Positions 1 through 13,042 of a DNA stretch of 64,000 nt are shown piece by piece. Within the stretch, counting starts at the first letter, position 1. Each line of letters begins with the position of its first letter. The notes below the pieces were generated by a model that was given only the letters and a program-made list of their open reading frames with translations, was not told the DNA's origin and did no database searches. This DNA is from Eopsaltria australis (lineage: Eukaryota > Chordata > Aves > Passeriformes > Petroicidae). A program made the position numbers and the translations under genes. The DNA is taken from assembly GCA_034509425.1 (NCBI GenBank), contig JAVTVJ010000033.1, positions 2,170,001 to 2,234,000 of the forward strand, given 5' to 3'.

Positions 1-400
1 CCAGCTACCTACAGATGAATACTGCTTTCAAGGTGCACTTTGATAAAAAACTTCAGGAATATGCATAAAGACTGCTGCCATCAAAGGAAAGCCACCAGCA
101 GTTGCAATAGGGAATGGTATGCAACATGCTGATGAAAATAACTGAAATGGAAAAGAAACACACAATTTTATCTTCTTTCAGCAAGTGTTGCGGAAAAACA
201 CAGTAGGAAGCCTCCTACCTCTAGAATGTAAAACCCAACAAATCCAAACAGCAAAGCAAATCTTAAAGACTGACCTTATGAGATTCTACTCACTGCAGTT
301 CTAAATGTTGTTGCTTCTGTTCAGTATTTACTATTTAGCATACACATTGAAAAAAAACCCAGACAAATAAGCAAAACCCACAATCCCCCCAAAACACTAT
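1..400. other. Unassigned non-coding sequence
   Basis: I see nothing identifiable here before the CR1 tail; it is AT-rich with short A runs only. It lies downstream of exon C, so it is either the last DIAPH3 intron or 3' flank. Confidence 0.6.
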
Positions 401-548
401 GCCCCATTCCTGGAGAGGTTCAAGGCCAGACTGGCTGGGGTTCCGAGCAACCTGATCTAGTGGATGGTGTCCATGTCCAAGGAGTGGATGTTGGAACTAG
501 ACCATCTTTGAGGACAATTCTGACCCAAACCATTCTATGATTCCATGT
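401..548 (+). mobile_element. CR1 LINE 3' end fragment
   Basis: The segment reads GGAGAGGTTCAAGGCCAG, then GCAACCTGATCTAGTGGA, then TTGGAACTAGA, and ends CCAAACCATTCTATGATTCC. That order of phrases is the 3' untranslated end of avian CR1 in forward orientation. It is about 150 bp, has many substitutions and carries no coding part, as is usual for a 5'-truncated CR1. Confidence 0.92.
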
Positions 549-2839
549 ATCTATGTCTAGTAATTGCCTTAAAAGTCTACCACTATTATTATTTCTTACC
601 CACTACTCTTGATATCAAATGTTTACAAAATATTCCCTAGCTATTCCAGTTGCTGCTACAAATCCATACAATTTTTATTTCTTATTTTTATCCCAAACTT
701 CCACTCCCAGGTTTATATCAGCAATCAGACTACTGCTAGGCTGAACTGCTTTAAGTTTGAATACAAATACTTTGTAATATCAGATCAAACCAATGAGAAA
801 AACTCTTTCTCTCATCATCTGTTGCTCTTCTCTCCTAAGGAATCAAATTACTAAGCAGAAGGGAGATGCATGGAGTTCTGGAAATACTTTTGGAAACAGC
901 ATAAAAAGGAGAGGCTAGAGCTGAAAGTAAATTAGGTGGGTGTTAGTTTTAACAATTGAATAGAAATACAGTCTCCTCACATTGCTGTGAGAGGCACAGG
1001 ACCAATGTCCTGGGGTAGCTCTTGCCCACACAGATCACAGTCACAGTGGGCTGTCATTCACTGTTATTCAAAAGATTGCAAGAATAGCGGATGGCTCTCA
1101 GGCTCCTCTAATTTCAAATGTTTTTAAAGAGGTCTCTGGAAGAAGAGCAACAGAAAGCACTGCATGCAGCTAATGCTATGACAGGGAAGAGTGTAGTGAT
1201 TTACTAACCTGGACAAGTATTTATGAGAACTCTGAATTCTAATCTGTGCTTCTTTATAGCATGGGTACTTTTTAAGAGGACAGAAGCAGACCTGACTGTG
1301 AAGTTTAACTTGTGTAAACTAACATCCAAGATTGCCTTCATGAATACACTGGATAGAAATGAGATGAAGCTGAATCATCTTAGTTCATGTAACTTTCATA
1401 TTATTATTATGGTCCTTACTTTCCTCTGACAAAGCTCTGCAGAAAATAATTGAAAGCGTGCTAACCAGCAGACTGAAATCATGGAGTAGGAAATAGTACA
1501 TATTCAAGAAAATCCTCATACAAAAGTAAATACTGGGAAATAAAGGCAGAGGAAAAGTGATTCATCTCTCCCTCACATTACAAGATTGCATAAATAAATT
1601 CCTTTGACAATTCTTCTCTCACTTTACATGATGCTCTAATTAACGCTATGTGCTTTCACTTAATTATTCCCTCTCTTTGGGATGGACTGTAATTTGGCCT
1701 TGTTCATGTGTGGAGAGAGATGGGATGTAAAATAATGTTTCTACTCTGCACATGACCCAGCCATATGTGTTTTTGACACCAACAACTGTACTCTGCAAGT
1801 GTGACAAACTGCTTTGAAAAGGGACACTGATTTCAACAGTCTCTAAAAGAGAAATTATTATTCAAAAATGGCTTTTACTGACTCTTCCAAATACCACTGA
1901 ATTATCACAAGACAAATTCAAGCTACATTATCATGGGTAATTAATCCAGTCATTGTCAATTCAAAATGCTGTGTTTAACATCACTAATGGTATGCACTTT
2001 TCACATAGTGAACATATTTAGTGCCCTATATTGGACCACTTAAACTCTTAGTAGCAGCTTTGGTATGTTAAAAACAATAGAAGCTAACTGTAGGACTTCC
2101 TTCTTCTATTCCTAATCAATTACACTCAAATACAATTTAGTAATCACCAGCTAACAGAAGTTAATCTTACTGTGTAGGAGGGTAAATTTCCAAAAATCTA
2201 AAGTGCAACACACTTTCTACATACAGAAAAAAATCTCTCTCTCATGGAGGAACTTAAAATATTACATAGAATATGAAAAACGTAGTGACTGAAAACCTGA
2301 ACTCTTTATACTCACTGAGAAAACAAGGCAGAAGGCAGTAAGACCTCCCAAGCCACAGAAACAGAGGATTTGTAAACATAGGCTTGTTTTCCCTTTGTCT
2401 GTTTTGACTTATGAAGCAGTCTTGCAAATGTGTTTAGCTCAAAAGGTGATATTAAAAACAAATGGTTAGAGATCATCATAGTATATTAATTATGCAAAAG
2501 AACCCAAAACGAATTTAATCAGAAAGAGGAGACTCCAAACAGGAAAAATTGTTTCTCTCTTTTTTTTTTTTTTTGACAGAGACGGTTAAGAAAACATTTA
2601 TGGTAATGCCAGAGCATCTGCTGATTACAGTCAAAGCTGCAGGACGCCAACATTAAATCACTGAACCATCTTGACAGCTTCTGGGTACTTGAATTTCATT
2701 CTAATAATAAATGGCTGTGAAATTTACACAAAATGGAAAATTAGCCAGAAAATGTTTACAAAGACTATAGGTAAGATCACATAAAGCAGATACCAAATTA
2801 ACTTGCATTTGAAAATACAGAGCTAAAATAAATATTTGG
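549..2839. other. Unassigned non-coding sequence
   Basis: AT-rich sequence with a 14-base T run at 2561-2574. The open frames at 609-854 and 1223-1429 show no domain, no splice context and no codon pattern suggestive of a gene. No repeat family was recognised. Confidence 0.6.
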
Positions 2840-3190
2840 CACTCAGACATTTCAGAGCTGCATTTAATTGGTAAATCTCTAAAAGACTAAATGCTTTAAG
2901 AACAGAATATAATTTTATCATTAATTTCCTAATGATTTTGACCTATCACTTTCTTTTGTTTGGAATTGTTAGCATGCTTGTTTGTTTAACACAAACACAG
3001 ATGAGCCATTTGAACGCAGCCTGCAACATTTAAAATCAATTTTTAATTCCTGACACCTGAGGATTCCACACAGAACAATATAGTTCATTGTAAAGCTTTA
3101 ATTGATGCATCTATGTGTTGCAGAGGGTGATTACTTGAATAATAAGTATGAGACTTGTGATCTGGTTGCTAAGCAAATGTGAGTAAGAGG
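2840..3190. promoter_or_regulatory. Possible conserved non-coding element
   Basis: This stretch is free of recognisable repeats, has higher word complexity than its surroundings and is dense in TAAT/ATTA homeodomain-type cores (TTTAATTGG, TCATTAATTTCCTAATGA, TTTAATTGATGC). The gene desert beside DIAPH3 in other vertebrates is known to be gene-poor. Calling this a regulatory element is inference from composition only; no alignment was possible. Confidence 0.25.
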
Positions 3191-3687
3191 AAAAAGTCCA
3201 AGAAAGGATGTAACAATGAATCAAGGTGCGATGACATGATAATTATTCTGTGAACTGTCAAGTTGAAGGACTCTCAGAACATTGACCTGCACTTGATCAC
3301 ACATCAAAAGATTGCCGGAGGGGTAATTAAAATAATAATACAGAAGTTCAGTCACTCACAAAGAAAAAAACATATACTTATTTCTCTGTACATGCATGGT
3401 GAAATGCACTCTCATGTTAAATGTAGATGTTTGAACAGTGCAAGAATTCAGAGAACGACACATTATAGCAAAGACCACTGAAGTTTATCTGAATTAGCAT
3501 GAATGCTCTTCTTTCTTCAGTTACTCTGGGCGTTCAACTAACTATTATCCATACTATGACATATAAAAGCATAAAATCTGTGAAGGGGTTTTCTGAAGGA
3601 AGTTGGGAAAAAATGCAGTCCTTTTAAAAGATACTTAAGATTTTAAGGGAACATGTCAAAAAAGAACTTTTCCTCCTTTCCCTGAGA
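3191..3687. other. Unassigned non-coding sequence
   Basis: Nothing identifiable. An open frame at 3263-3481 has no protein-like features. Confidence 0.55.
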
Positions 3688-3960
3688 TTTTATTGCTGAG
3701 TATGATGTCATATGGTAGAGCGCCAGTCTGGGTCAGCTGTGCCGGTTATCCCCTCCCAACCTCTTTCCCACCCTGAGCCTCCAGCTCTGTGTCTTTTGTG
3801 GGTGGACAGAGAGAAAGCCATGACGCTGTGTAAGCACAGCTCAGCAACAGCCAAAATACTGTTCTGGTGGCATCACCAGTCACTAAGACAAAGCACAGCA
3901 GCTTATGGGCTGCCATGGAGAAATAAAGGCCAACCCTGGCACCCCCAGTAAAACTGGAGA
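3688..3960 (-). mobile_element. ERVL-type LTR fragment, antisense
   Basis: Read on the minus strand it contains the ordered phrases of a common avian ERVL-type LTR: CATAAGCTGCTGTG, then TTTTGGCTGTTGCTGAG, GTGCTTACACAGCGTCA, a C/T-rich middle, CAGCTGACCCAGACTGG, and CATATGACATCATACTCAG. The same order (TAGTTGTTGCTCAGCAGTGC, then CCATATGGCATCAGGCTCAG) occurs in the fuller LTR at 44149-44704. It is an old, incomplete copy with no retroviral genes beside it. The open frames on both strands here (3712-3951, 3746-3988) are by-products. Confidence 0.75.
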
Positions 3961-6900
3961 TAGTGTAACAACTCCACCCAGTTGCCATTGCATATATGAA
4001 TTTGATGAAAGCTGTTCACATGACAGATTTCAGACTTCCAAGGCAAACTTTTACACAATTACATTTTTTCCTGTTTAGGCTTTTGTTCAGTTGTTTACTG
4101 TATCAGTTTATACTGGCATGCACCCCACTACAAGCCTAGACTTTAGTTCCAAGTCCAGATTTTAGTTCCAAGCCCATACTATGTGATCACATTTAAGCAA
4201 TGACAATTCCTTCTCACATGTGGATGTGCAGACACTTCATTGCATTTAAACCAGCCATTGCCAGTCTTGTTTTGGGCTGAGCTTTGCCAATTGTGTGGAA
4301 TCACTGCTGTTTACTACTTTGCAACTGTACTGACTATAGATGCCTACTTGGTGTAGACAAAAAAAAAAACCGAACCCATAAAACAACTTCTTTCCAGATC
4401 CAAGTTAGTCTGTGATGGAAATCACTTGACTGCTCAGAAATCTCAATTTTCCCCTCCATTATTCCATATGTAACTGAACAAACAGGAAGACAGCCAGAAG
4501 ACATTCTGTGGATACTCTTCAGAAATTTAAGACCACTCAAAATACTTGAAAATATTTTTTTAGGACACAAGGTACACACACAGTTTTACATGTGCATAAA
4601 TTCATTCAGGCTAGAACGTCTATAGGTTACTCTCAGTCATACACAGGCACAATTGCCACATGGTTCTCATAGAGAAAATCCTTTTTCTCCCACCATGTTC
4701 TAAACAGATGATAAAGGAAACACAGTGTACATAATAATTATTAAAATAACACTTCTTTATAGAACAACTATATTCTGTAAACTCATTGCTAGCTCATCAA
4801 TTAAGTTAGTCACGCATACTAAACATGTTAGAGATATATTCTCAAATCTCTCCTAGCACCTACATTAGTGCTCATTTCCAGAGAAATGCTACACCTAACT
4901 AGCTTTAGAAGCTAAGGAAAAAACCAAATGCTACTGAAAAATCTCACAATGTTCAGCAGCCCACTGTGATCTAAGGAAAATTTATTAAAATGCAAATTTC
5001 AAGCATGTTACTATTAATTTCAAAGCAACATCCTATAGAAGAAATACAATTTTCAGTTTTGTGTCATAAAATAATAGCACATACAATAAGTATTATTATC
5101 TAGATTCTCAATGTTAGTCAGCAGTGTTAAAAATAACAATTCATCTGACTCCAAAGAGATGTGTAAAAATTTTGCACCAAAAATAGTAGGCTAGATATAT
5201 ATGTCTTTTTATTTCAGGAACATAACTGAGGAAAACTTTGGGGAAGGGAGTGCAAAGAGAGACTATCCTCTAGGTCTAAGAATTCAGTTATGGCATCCAA
5301 TAATTTACCTTACATCTCTTAAAAAGCTTTGCTTCTTCTGAGCTTCCTAGTCAAACAGATTTTTTTCCAGAAATTAAGCTTAAAATCAGGACAGTTTCAA
5401 TAAGATGAAGCAGATGTATAAGTTTATAACTCTTTGGTTATGTAACAGAATACAGCTTAAAGCAAAAAGTTCAATTACATTTGTGTAGATGCATATCCTT
5501 TTTTTTTTTGTGGTAATGAAAACTTTGAAATATTCTCAGTCATATTTAAAACAAGAAATTACAAATTTAACTGGCCTTATTATAACTACGACTATGAAAT
5601 AGATATAACTCATTGACTATGGATACATATGTATTGCAGGTACAGAAACAAACCTGACTCTTTTTTCAGTGTTGTATAAAATTGTTTGTAACAAGGGCAT
5701 GGAAAGCCCTGTGCGTCCTTGTGCCTGACCAAAGGCCCTTGATCCCAGTGTGAGATTAACTGGACCGAATGAATTTGTGCTGGTTGCCTCAGGCTCCCTT
5801 CACAGTCAATGAGGAGAAACAAGTACTTGCAAACTGTGCTTCATTTCACCCTAATGTAGATACTTTAAACAGGTAAAGAGAACTCGTACTGCAGATATCT
5901 GAAAGTAACTTCTGTATCTGGAAGTTTTAGACTTTTGACTGCAGCAAAGTCTGCATAAAAGGTGGATTTCCTAGTCTGGACAGAGGCTAGGGATTGTTGA
6001 GATGACACCTTCCCTGTGAGGGAGGACAGAGTATAGATTCGGTGGTTTTAAGACCAGATAGACTATTAAGTATACATCTCATCACTTATTTTTTCTGGCT
6101 CCATGAAGAATATAATTAAAACAAATTATATTCTGGTTGTTACAGTGAACAGGTTGGATATAAGCAGGGGAACTCTGTTTAGTATGCAATATGCTGACAA
6201 GAACTGTAGATGCGAAAGACACCATTACTGCTGCTCAGCCATTACCTCTCACCATTTTTTTGCTTTTTAAATATCCTTCATGTTCACTAACCTTTATTTC
6301 CAGTAAACATAGCTTTATTAGTTATTTAGGTTCTTCTCTGAAGATTTGTGAACTTTTGTATAGGTTTGCAAGTTTCTGACAAGCTTGAAACAGATCCTGG
6401 ATTTAAAAATCAGCCTATAGAATAAAGGATTTCTAGTTCTACATTGGTACATGGAATCCTACCCTTAAGGTGAAAATCATCACTGCTTTAAACTGAAATT
6501 GACTTAGATTCAGTCCTGGCCGTGCAAAACTTACAAAAGTCTAGTTAAGAATTTCACATCCACAGAGGACTAAGTTTTTAAGTCTAGTCTCTAGAGATGA
6601 TACTTTGAATGGGAAGGCAACCGTATGACTATTAGGTATTAGTTCTGTGTTTTTGTTAGGTAAGATAGATTAGTAGGTGAAAGAATTAAAGTGATTTGAG
6701 TTCCATGTAAATGTTTTATGAACTTTCTCTCTAAAAAAACCAAGAAAATAAAAAAAAACCAAAACATCCATAACTGCTTTTGCAGAGTATGCACCAAGTT
6801 AACAAAAGGCATAAAAATAGTATGCAGTGACAAAAACTGTAATAACACCTACTTTAATTCATATAGTCTCATTGCCATTCAAAATAAACAGTAAATATTT

Positions 6901-7772
6901 TCATTGAGCCTTATCATCATATTTTATGCCTATATTACAGGATATTTGTCTCTTACTTGTACAACATACTAAATATTGTTATTAAATAATTCCATAACTT
7001 GAATAATTCCATAAAGAATAAAGCTAAAGAACTAGTAAACAAAAGCATTAATGTTTCAACATGGGAAAAAACAACACACAAAGCCATTTTTGGTATGAGA
7101 CAAAAACATGTCGTTACTTGAGACTCCATCTTTTGAAAAGACTATTTTCATCGATCTTTTAATAGTTTAACAGACTTTAACATATCATCATTCATTCAGA
7201 AACTAATCCAAATGACCTATGCCCATCAGAATTAAAACAGAAATGCCATTTTTTTCATCAGATTATGCACAGCTCCATATTCACTGGTGCATATAGGAAG
7301 GACTGTGATACACAAAGATTCAGCTGAAAGGTATTTCAAATTTAGGAGACAGCTCATTTATAGGAAAATCTATTTGTGGGTGGCTGAGGTTGTTTTGTAC
7401 TGTACTAATTACACAAAATACAGAATTTCTGAGAGCAATACAAAGTGTGGAATGTTATCTATAGATCCTATGTACCCACTAGTGCAGTATTTCACTATAA
7501 TGAAATCATTGTAGAGCATGGTAGTCCTCGTGCAGAATCATTATGCCTGACTCTGCAGAACAATAATGGCAAAGAGATTGCACTGTCAAGGGACTAGTCA
7601 AGGGAAAAAGGCAATCTGCAGAGCACAATTAAAAGCACATACTTTAGGTATCTATTGGCTTATTTCGATTAGAGACAGAGCCTAGCTTAGATTAGTTTTA
7701 AATAGATAGTGAGGGCAAGCAAAACAGATCCCATGTAATTAAGTGGAATACATCTACATCCGAACATAAAGT
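3961..7772. other. Unassigned non-coding sequence with a small tandem repeat
   Basis: The only structure noted is a 19-bp tandem pair at 4138-4175 (AGACTTTAGTTCCAAGTCC, then AGATTTTAGTTCCAAGCCC). The remaining sequence is AT-rich. Open frames of 62-81 codons have no recognisable features. Confidence 0.55.
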
Positions 7773-8270
7773 TTATTTACCCGCTTTACATGTGTCTATA
7801 CCTGTCTGAAAACTGGCAGCTTTGAAGAGTAATTTCTCACCAATAGCCTTTAAAAGATGTTTTTTTTCAAACAGAAGTGGTGTAACTTGGAAAGAGAAGT
7901 GGGCTGAAGTAGCTAAATAGAGTATATGAGAGACAGACACCTGTAAGAGCAGCACTGTGAGCAACTGGCTGGCTGCAGAGGGTGCACTGACATGACTTCC
8001 CGGCCAGAAAGACTGGTAAATCTTGGACTGGGAGTCCTCATTCGCCTTGAGAAGACAATTCTGCTGTTCAGTGTGAACAGTGACTCTTGACTGCCTTAGG
8101 GGTGATGTGACCATCAGTAGGAGGAGGCTGTACTTCTTGTCTGAGCTCAGTAACAATGGTGTCGTTTCAACTGCAATTTGTTCTTGAAGATTTGATTCTA
8201 AAGCAGGTTCTAATGAGATGCTAGCTTGCTCTCCAGCCCTGGGACCTTCACCAGTTCTAGTTTCTACCAA
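7773..8270 (-). other. 165-codon open frame of doubtful coding status
   Basis: This is the longest open frame in the window: it starts MVETRTGEGPRAGEQASISL, has a Leu/Ser-rich middle and ends with a Lys-rich tail. I recognise no family, signal peptide or domain. No promoter or clear splice site brackets it; upstream on the minus strand there is an AAAAGCAG that could act as an acceptor, but its phase does not continue DIAPH3 exon C (a stop follows in that frame). In 64 kb of AT-rich DNA one such frame is expected roughly by chance. It may mark a slightly less AT-rich, possibly old repeat-derived, segment. Confidence 0.15.
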
Positions 8271-11200
8271 CTGCTTTTCTTTGTAGTTTCACTTGCTTTT
8301 AAATGGCATTTAAGTCTTCTTTAAGAAGACAGATTAGTAAACTAATGGTAGTAAAATTACTGCAAGATAGTTAATTTTATCTGTTTATATAAAACATTGA
8401 CTACATGTGAATCTGCATTAGATGAGAAAGCATCTTAGAAAGAATTGAGCACTTATGATGGATCAGAGACTTTTGGAAAAACATTTTCAGCTGCATCCAA
8501 AGAGCATGTAGGTAAATGAAGGACAGGGAAAGGCAAGATAATCAAATTTATGACTGTGTAAGTCCAGGGCACAGAACAGCACTTAATTCTGTTGAAATAA
8601 TTCTGTTGAACTTATTTGACTTGGAATAAGGAAGTCCACTAAATTGGAACATTTAACAACAGGAAGTTACATTAGAATGCTGGGTCCAATTTAAGAAACC
8701 ACTAATTCACTTGCACTTTCTGAAAAAAAGAGAAAAAAATGTTGAAAAAATGTTTGATATTTTTTAAAGAAAGATAAATTAAGAAATCATACAACTATAA
8801 AATAAACTCTTTGACGTTTTGTATTTTTTTACTGATGATTATTTCTCTTTAGGTTTCATTAAATGTCCTTTATTATTATCAAAGCATGAGGTTTTTTTTA
8901 TTGAATGAAATAATATAAATCCAGATATAGCACTGGTTAAGCATTTTATTCTCAAAAACATTAATTACATTTTCTTCCTATATTTATAAAAATATAAATA
9001 AAATACAAAAAATAGCTATAACAGGGTGAAGCAGAAAATTCACTAATGTGAAATCACCATTCCTGACACTGTTTTTGCTTAAATGTAAAAAAATTGGAAG
9101 GTTAAAAGCTAAAATTATACATGGGTTATCAAAGAAATATATGATCTCCATGGAAAACACCACTCACTTTCTCAGCCAAAATTTAAAGACCTTTCAAATT
9201 AAGTCTTTGCGCAAAATGTTTCATTGAGTAATTGCCATAATATTTCACAAAATAACAATGAAATGCAACAGCTGAGACAAGAAAAATGTTGTCACATTTC
9301 ATTCTTACAATTTGGAGGAAATTGTATTTTTATCTTTGTAGCCACTTTACTAACAGGTTTTACTCCCATGAATATGAAACATTACATTTGTCCTCATTTG
9401 AAAATTTGGTCCTCAATGTTTAATATACTGTGTGTGATAAGTCAGAACTCAAATATACAGTATTGTCCCTTTTACTTCTAAAGAAGCACTATTTTATAGT
9501 ATAGTGCCTAGCATTATGACTGTGGTACATTTATCACAATGCACTGGTAGGTAGAGTTGTCAAACAAAAGCAATTGAATAGTAGACCTTATTTAAGTCTA
9601 TAGGGAATAGCTAAATGGACAGCAGCAATTAACAAGATATGTGTTAGGAAATATCTAGTGACCAGTGTTAGTTTGAGACATTAGACATCTTCTGGAGAAA
9701 TGAAAAAAATGCAAAACACACCCCACTCTGCATGATGTTGTGCATGAAGAATCTTCAAGTCTTTCAAGATCAGCTTTTACCACAAAATTCACACCACAAA
9801 TCAGTTTACGGCAGCTACCACTGTGCTACCTGATGATGAGGGAAAAAATAGTATTCTTATAATTTTGACTGCATTTATTGCTTTTAAGCAGTTAGTTAGA
9901 AGAAACAATTTTCCAAAATAAACAAACCCATGCATGGCTACTTTCTTTCTCTGCACCCCGAAAAACACCCCTAGAAATGTTGTTTAAATAACTGTTCATT
10001 TAAAAATACTTAATTTAGGGTTTTTAAATATATGTAACTTTCAATTGATTTCAGTTAAAAGAAATACCAGACACTTATTAATGGTGCATTGCTAAAATAT
10101 TAAGATAGGGGCAGTTTAAAAATCCGTCACCTGGTGCAGTTATTGTTTCACAACAGGAGCAGTAATTTCTTACAGAGTGACATGTTTCCTTATGCCAAAG
10201 CTATTCTTCCCTTACAAAGGCTGTTACTTTGGGGGTAGGGGGGAGGCGGGGGCAGACAAATTCTTGCCATCTATTACTATGCAGTCCCTTACAATGGGTT
10301 CATTCATATTTATAATACAATCTGTGAATGTTGATGCAATCACTTTAGACTTCACTGTTATTTCAAACAAATCCATAACTGAGAAAAAGGCAGGCTGTTG
10401 ACAGGAGTTAATGTGGGTTTTACTCTGTTTACAATTGCTTTCTAATCTACTAAATGGCTGTGAAAATTGATGCACTGTTAGAAGTGCTTTTATACACTAC
10501 TACAGATAAAGGGCTGTTATACTGCAGTAATCTCTGTAATGCTAAATTGAATTTTCGACAGTGTTTTTTTCGTTTTTCCAATTTGAATGTGACAAGGTAG
10601 GCTACTGCATTTACAGTAAGCTTAATTCCATCAATGCAAAGCATTTTCCCACCTTTACTGAGATGCCTATTATTGCTATGAAAAAAAAGAAGTTATAGAT
10701 AAAACTTGTAACTATCGCAATATATACTTTAGGGAAAACCTCTTAGTGGTCAAAGCATGAGGCAGAGTCACTGTATTTTGCCATCAAATTTGTGATCTGT
10801 TGAAGCTGTGCAAGTGAATTCTCAGGAGGCAGAACACAGTAGTACTGCTTTCAGAACTGCTCAGCTTGCCATGAAGGTAAACAGATTCTCCTTAAACATC
10901 ACAAAATAAAATTTAGGATTAGGTGACTTCCTAACAAGTAACTTTCCAGTGGGATTTTAGGCTGACATGCAAAGGTCGTAGTTTAGTTACATGACCAATG
11001 AATCCACAGTCATAAAGAAGGTATACTTCAGTTTAATCAGCCTAAAAGCAAAGCCAGAAAAAAAAAATAATAAAGCCTTTTAAGCCTCAGATTTCCCTGA
11101 TAAAGAGGGTGCAAAAATACCAAGGCTGTTGCTGACATGAAGTACAAGTACAGAAGACTTAGGTACTGCAGAATACATGCCCTAAAAATTCCCGACACTT

Positions 11201-12602
11201 ATCTGAAATGTCTGGTGTCTCACTAAAACCTGAATCTGAGGAACGCAAGACAAATGCCTTTTTATGTTCATCGAGGAGCTTCTAATTTTTTTATAGGGAA
11301 GTGAAAATATTACTAAAAATTAATGACCAGAACTTCTACATGGCTCCTGATGGAAAGAAGCCCTTTATATTCAAGACATTTGCATATGTAGTAATTTTAA
11401 AATTTGCTTATGTGTTTTAATTCACAAAATTTAATAAAGAGATATAGCTCTCTCAGACAATAAAAAAGCTTAGGATGGCAAAGTCCTCTGTTGAGGTCAT
11501 CTGGTTCAAATCCAGCTTCAAAGTAAGATACAGTTGTTAAGTCGGATCGTAAAATTTTTCAAAGGATAGACTATTAAAGATTCAAACTTCATAATTTAAC
11601 CTTGGTGACGTTTAATCACATCAGCTGAATTAAGCAGTCAAAGATAACACAAAAAATGTCCATCCATTCCATGTATGATTAGCCTACGCAGAGCAGTAAG
11701 TAAAGTTCACCTAAACAACCTATCAACTAATGAACGCAATGTATAGTAAGCAAGCTTCATGAACAATAAAGCTCACAGAGCAAAATCTTTCAGGCTTTTT
11801 TCCCCCTATATGACTTATTTCTTTTTCTGAAAGATCAGGTTTTCTATTACCATTTTCCCAAGAAAAAAAGGCTTAGGAATTAAATTCTGGAATTCTTACT
11901 GACTCAATTGAAGAAACCCATTAAGGTGCTACTGAATAAATGTAATAGATTCTGCAACATAAATGAAAGCTTGGGATGTAAAGACAATAATTTTAGAAGA
12001 TGACAGAATCATAAGAAGTTACTTCCGGAGCTGCTTGAAAATGTGCCAGGTATGGTCATCACTTGTAAGCAGTCTATCACTGATTGTTTAGAAGAACCAT
12101 GTTGATTGCAGGTCCAAATGAAATTTACTTCCCTCCCAAGTTAAGGTAAATCTTATACAAAGGGTTTCTACAGAAAACTGACCATTTTCCTTGACTAGGG
12201 CTAAGAAAAAGGAAAATCTGCAGCATAACTGATATTTTTTAAGATTATTTTTTTAATAGCTAATGTAACCTCTTATGAACAAAAATATTTCTTCAGATAA
12301 TTAGTGGTCATTTTCTAAATGCTGCTAAGAATCATTTAATCCCAAATTGTAGTTATTTCTGAAACACAACCAAAGAAGCAACCTAATTTAGCACCCCAGC
12401 TTATTTCAAATACTGACACTCTGCAGAAGTTGCTCAAGTGTACAATTTCAGTTCTAGTCTGCAACACTGCTTTGTACAATGTTGATTTCAAATTTTCAAA
12501 CATCTAAAACTTTCATTTAAAACTATACTAGAACAAAACCCCCACAACTTACTATAAAAGCTAGTTTTATATTTTGGAAAATTTACAGAAAATCAGTAAA
12601 TG
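8271..12602. other. Unassigned non-coding sequence
   Basis: AT-rich DNA with a guanine-rich tract at 10231-10252 (runs of 5, 6, 2 and 5 G) and an unusual, repeat-free stretch at 10255-10660 (listed separately). Nothing else was identified; small open frames on both strands look random. Confidence 0.5.
10255..10660. promoter_or_regulatory. Possible conserved non-coding element beside a G-rich tract
   Basis: A repeat-free, word-rich segment directly follows the G-rich tract. It includes homeodomain-like and CAAT-like words (GATGCAATCACTTTAG, ATTGATGCACTG, CAGTAATCTCTGTAATGC). Open frames occur on both strands (10177-10401 plus, 10224-10475 minus, 10450-10644 minus), which argues against coding. 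The regulatory call is inference from composition. Confidence 0.2.
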
Positions 12603-13042
12603 TATTAAACACAAAGAAAGGGCTGGAGCATCTCTCCTATAAAGACAGGCTGAGAGAGCTGGGGTTGCTCAATCTGGAGAAGATAAAGCTTAGGAGAGAC
12701 ATTAAAGCAGTGTTCCAGTACCTAGAGGGGGATTATAAAACTGAGGAGAGGGACTTCTTATGCAAGCAGATAGTGACAGGACGTGGAGCAATGGCTTTAA
12801 ACTGAAAGACAGCAGGGTTAAATTAGATGGTAGGAAGGAATTCTTTACTCAGAGGGTGGTGAAGAATGAACAGATTGTCCAGAGACACTGTGCATGTACA
12901 ACCCTGAAGTGTTCAAGGCCAGGTAGGATAGGGCCCTGACCAACCTCATCTAGTGAGTGGCATCCTTGCCCATGGCAGGCGGGTTGGAACTTGATGATCT
13001 TTAAAGTCCCTTCAAACCCAAACCATTCTATGATTCTATGAT
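12603..13042 (+). mobile_element. CR1 LINE 3' part
   Basis: The segment opens GGCTGGAGCATCTCTCCTAT, continues with AAGACAGGCTGAGAGAGCTG and GGGGTTGCTCAATCTGGAGA, and ends CCAAACCATTCTATGATTCT. These are the end of CR1 ORF2 and its 3' UTR in forward orientation. About 440 bp remain, 5'-truncated, with indels that break the coding frame (for example around 12720-12790). It is dead as an element. Confidence 0.95.

Noticed and set aside
3712..3988. Overlapping open frames on both strands
   Set aside because: Explained by an ERVL-type LTR fragment.
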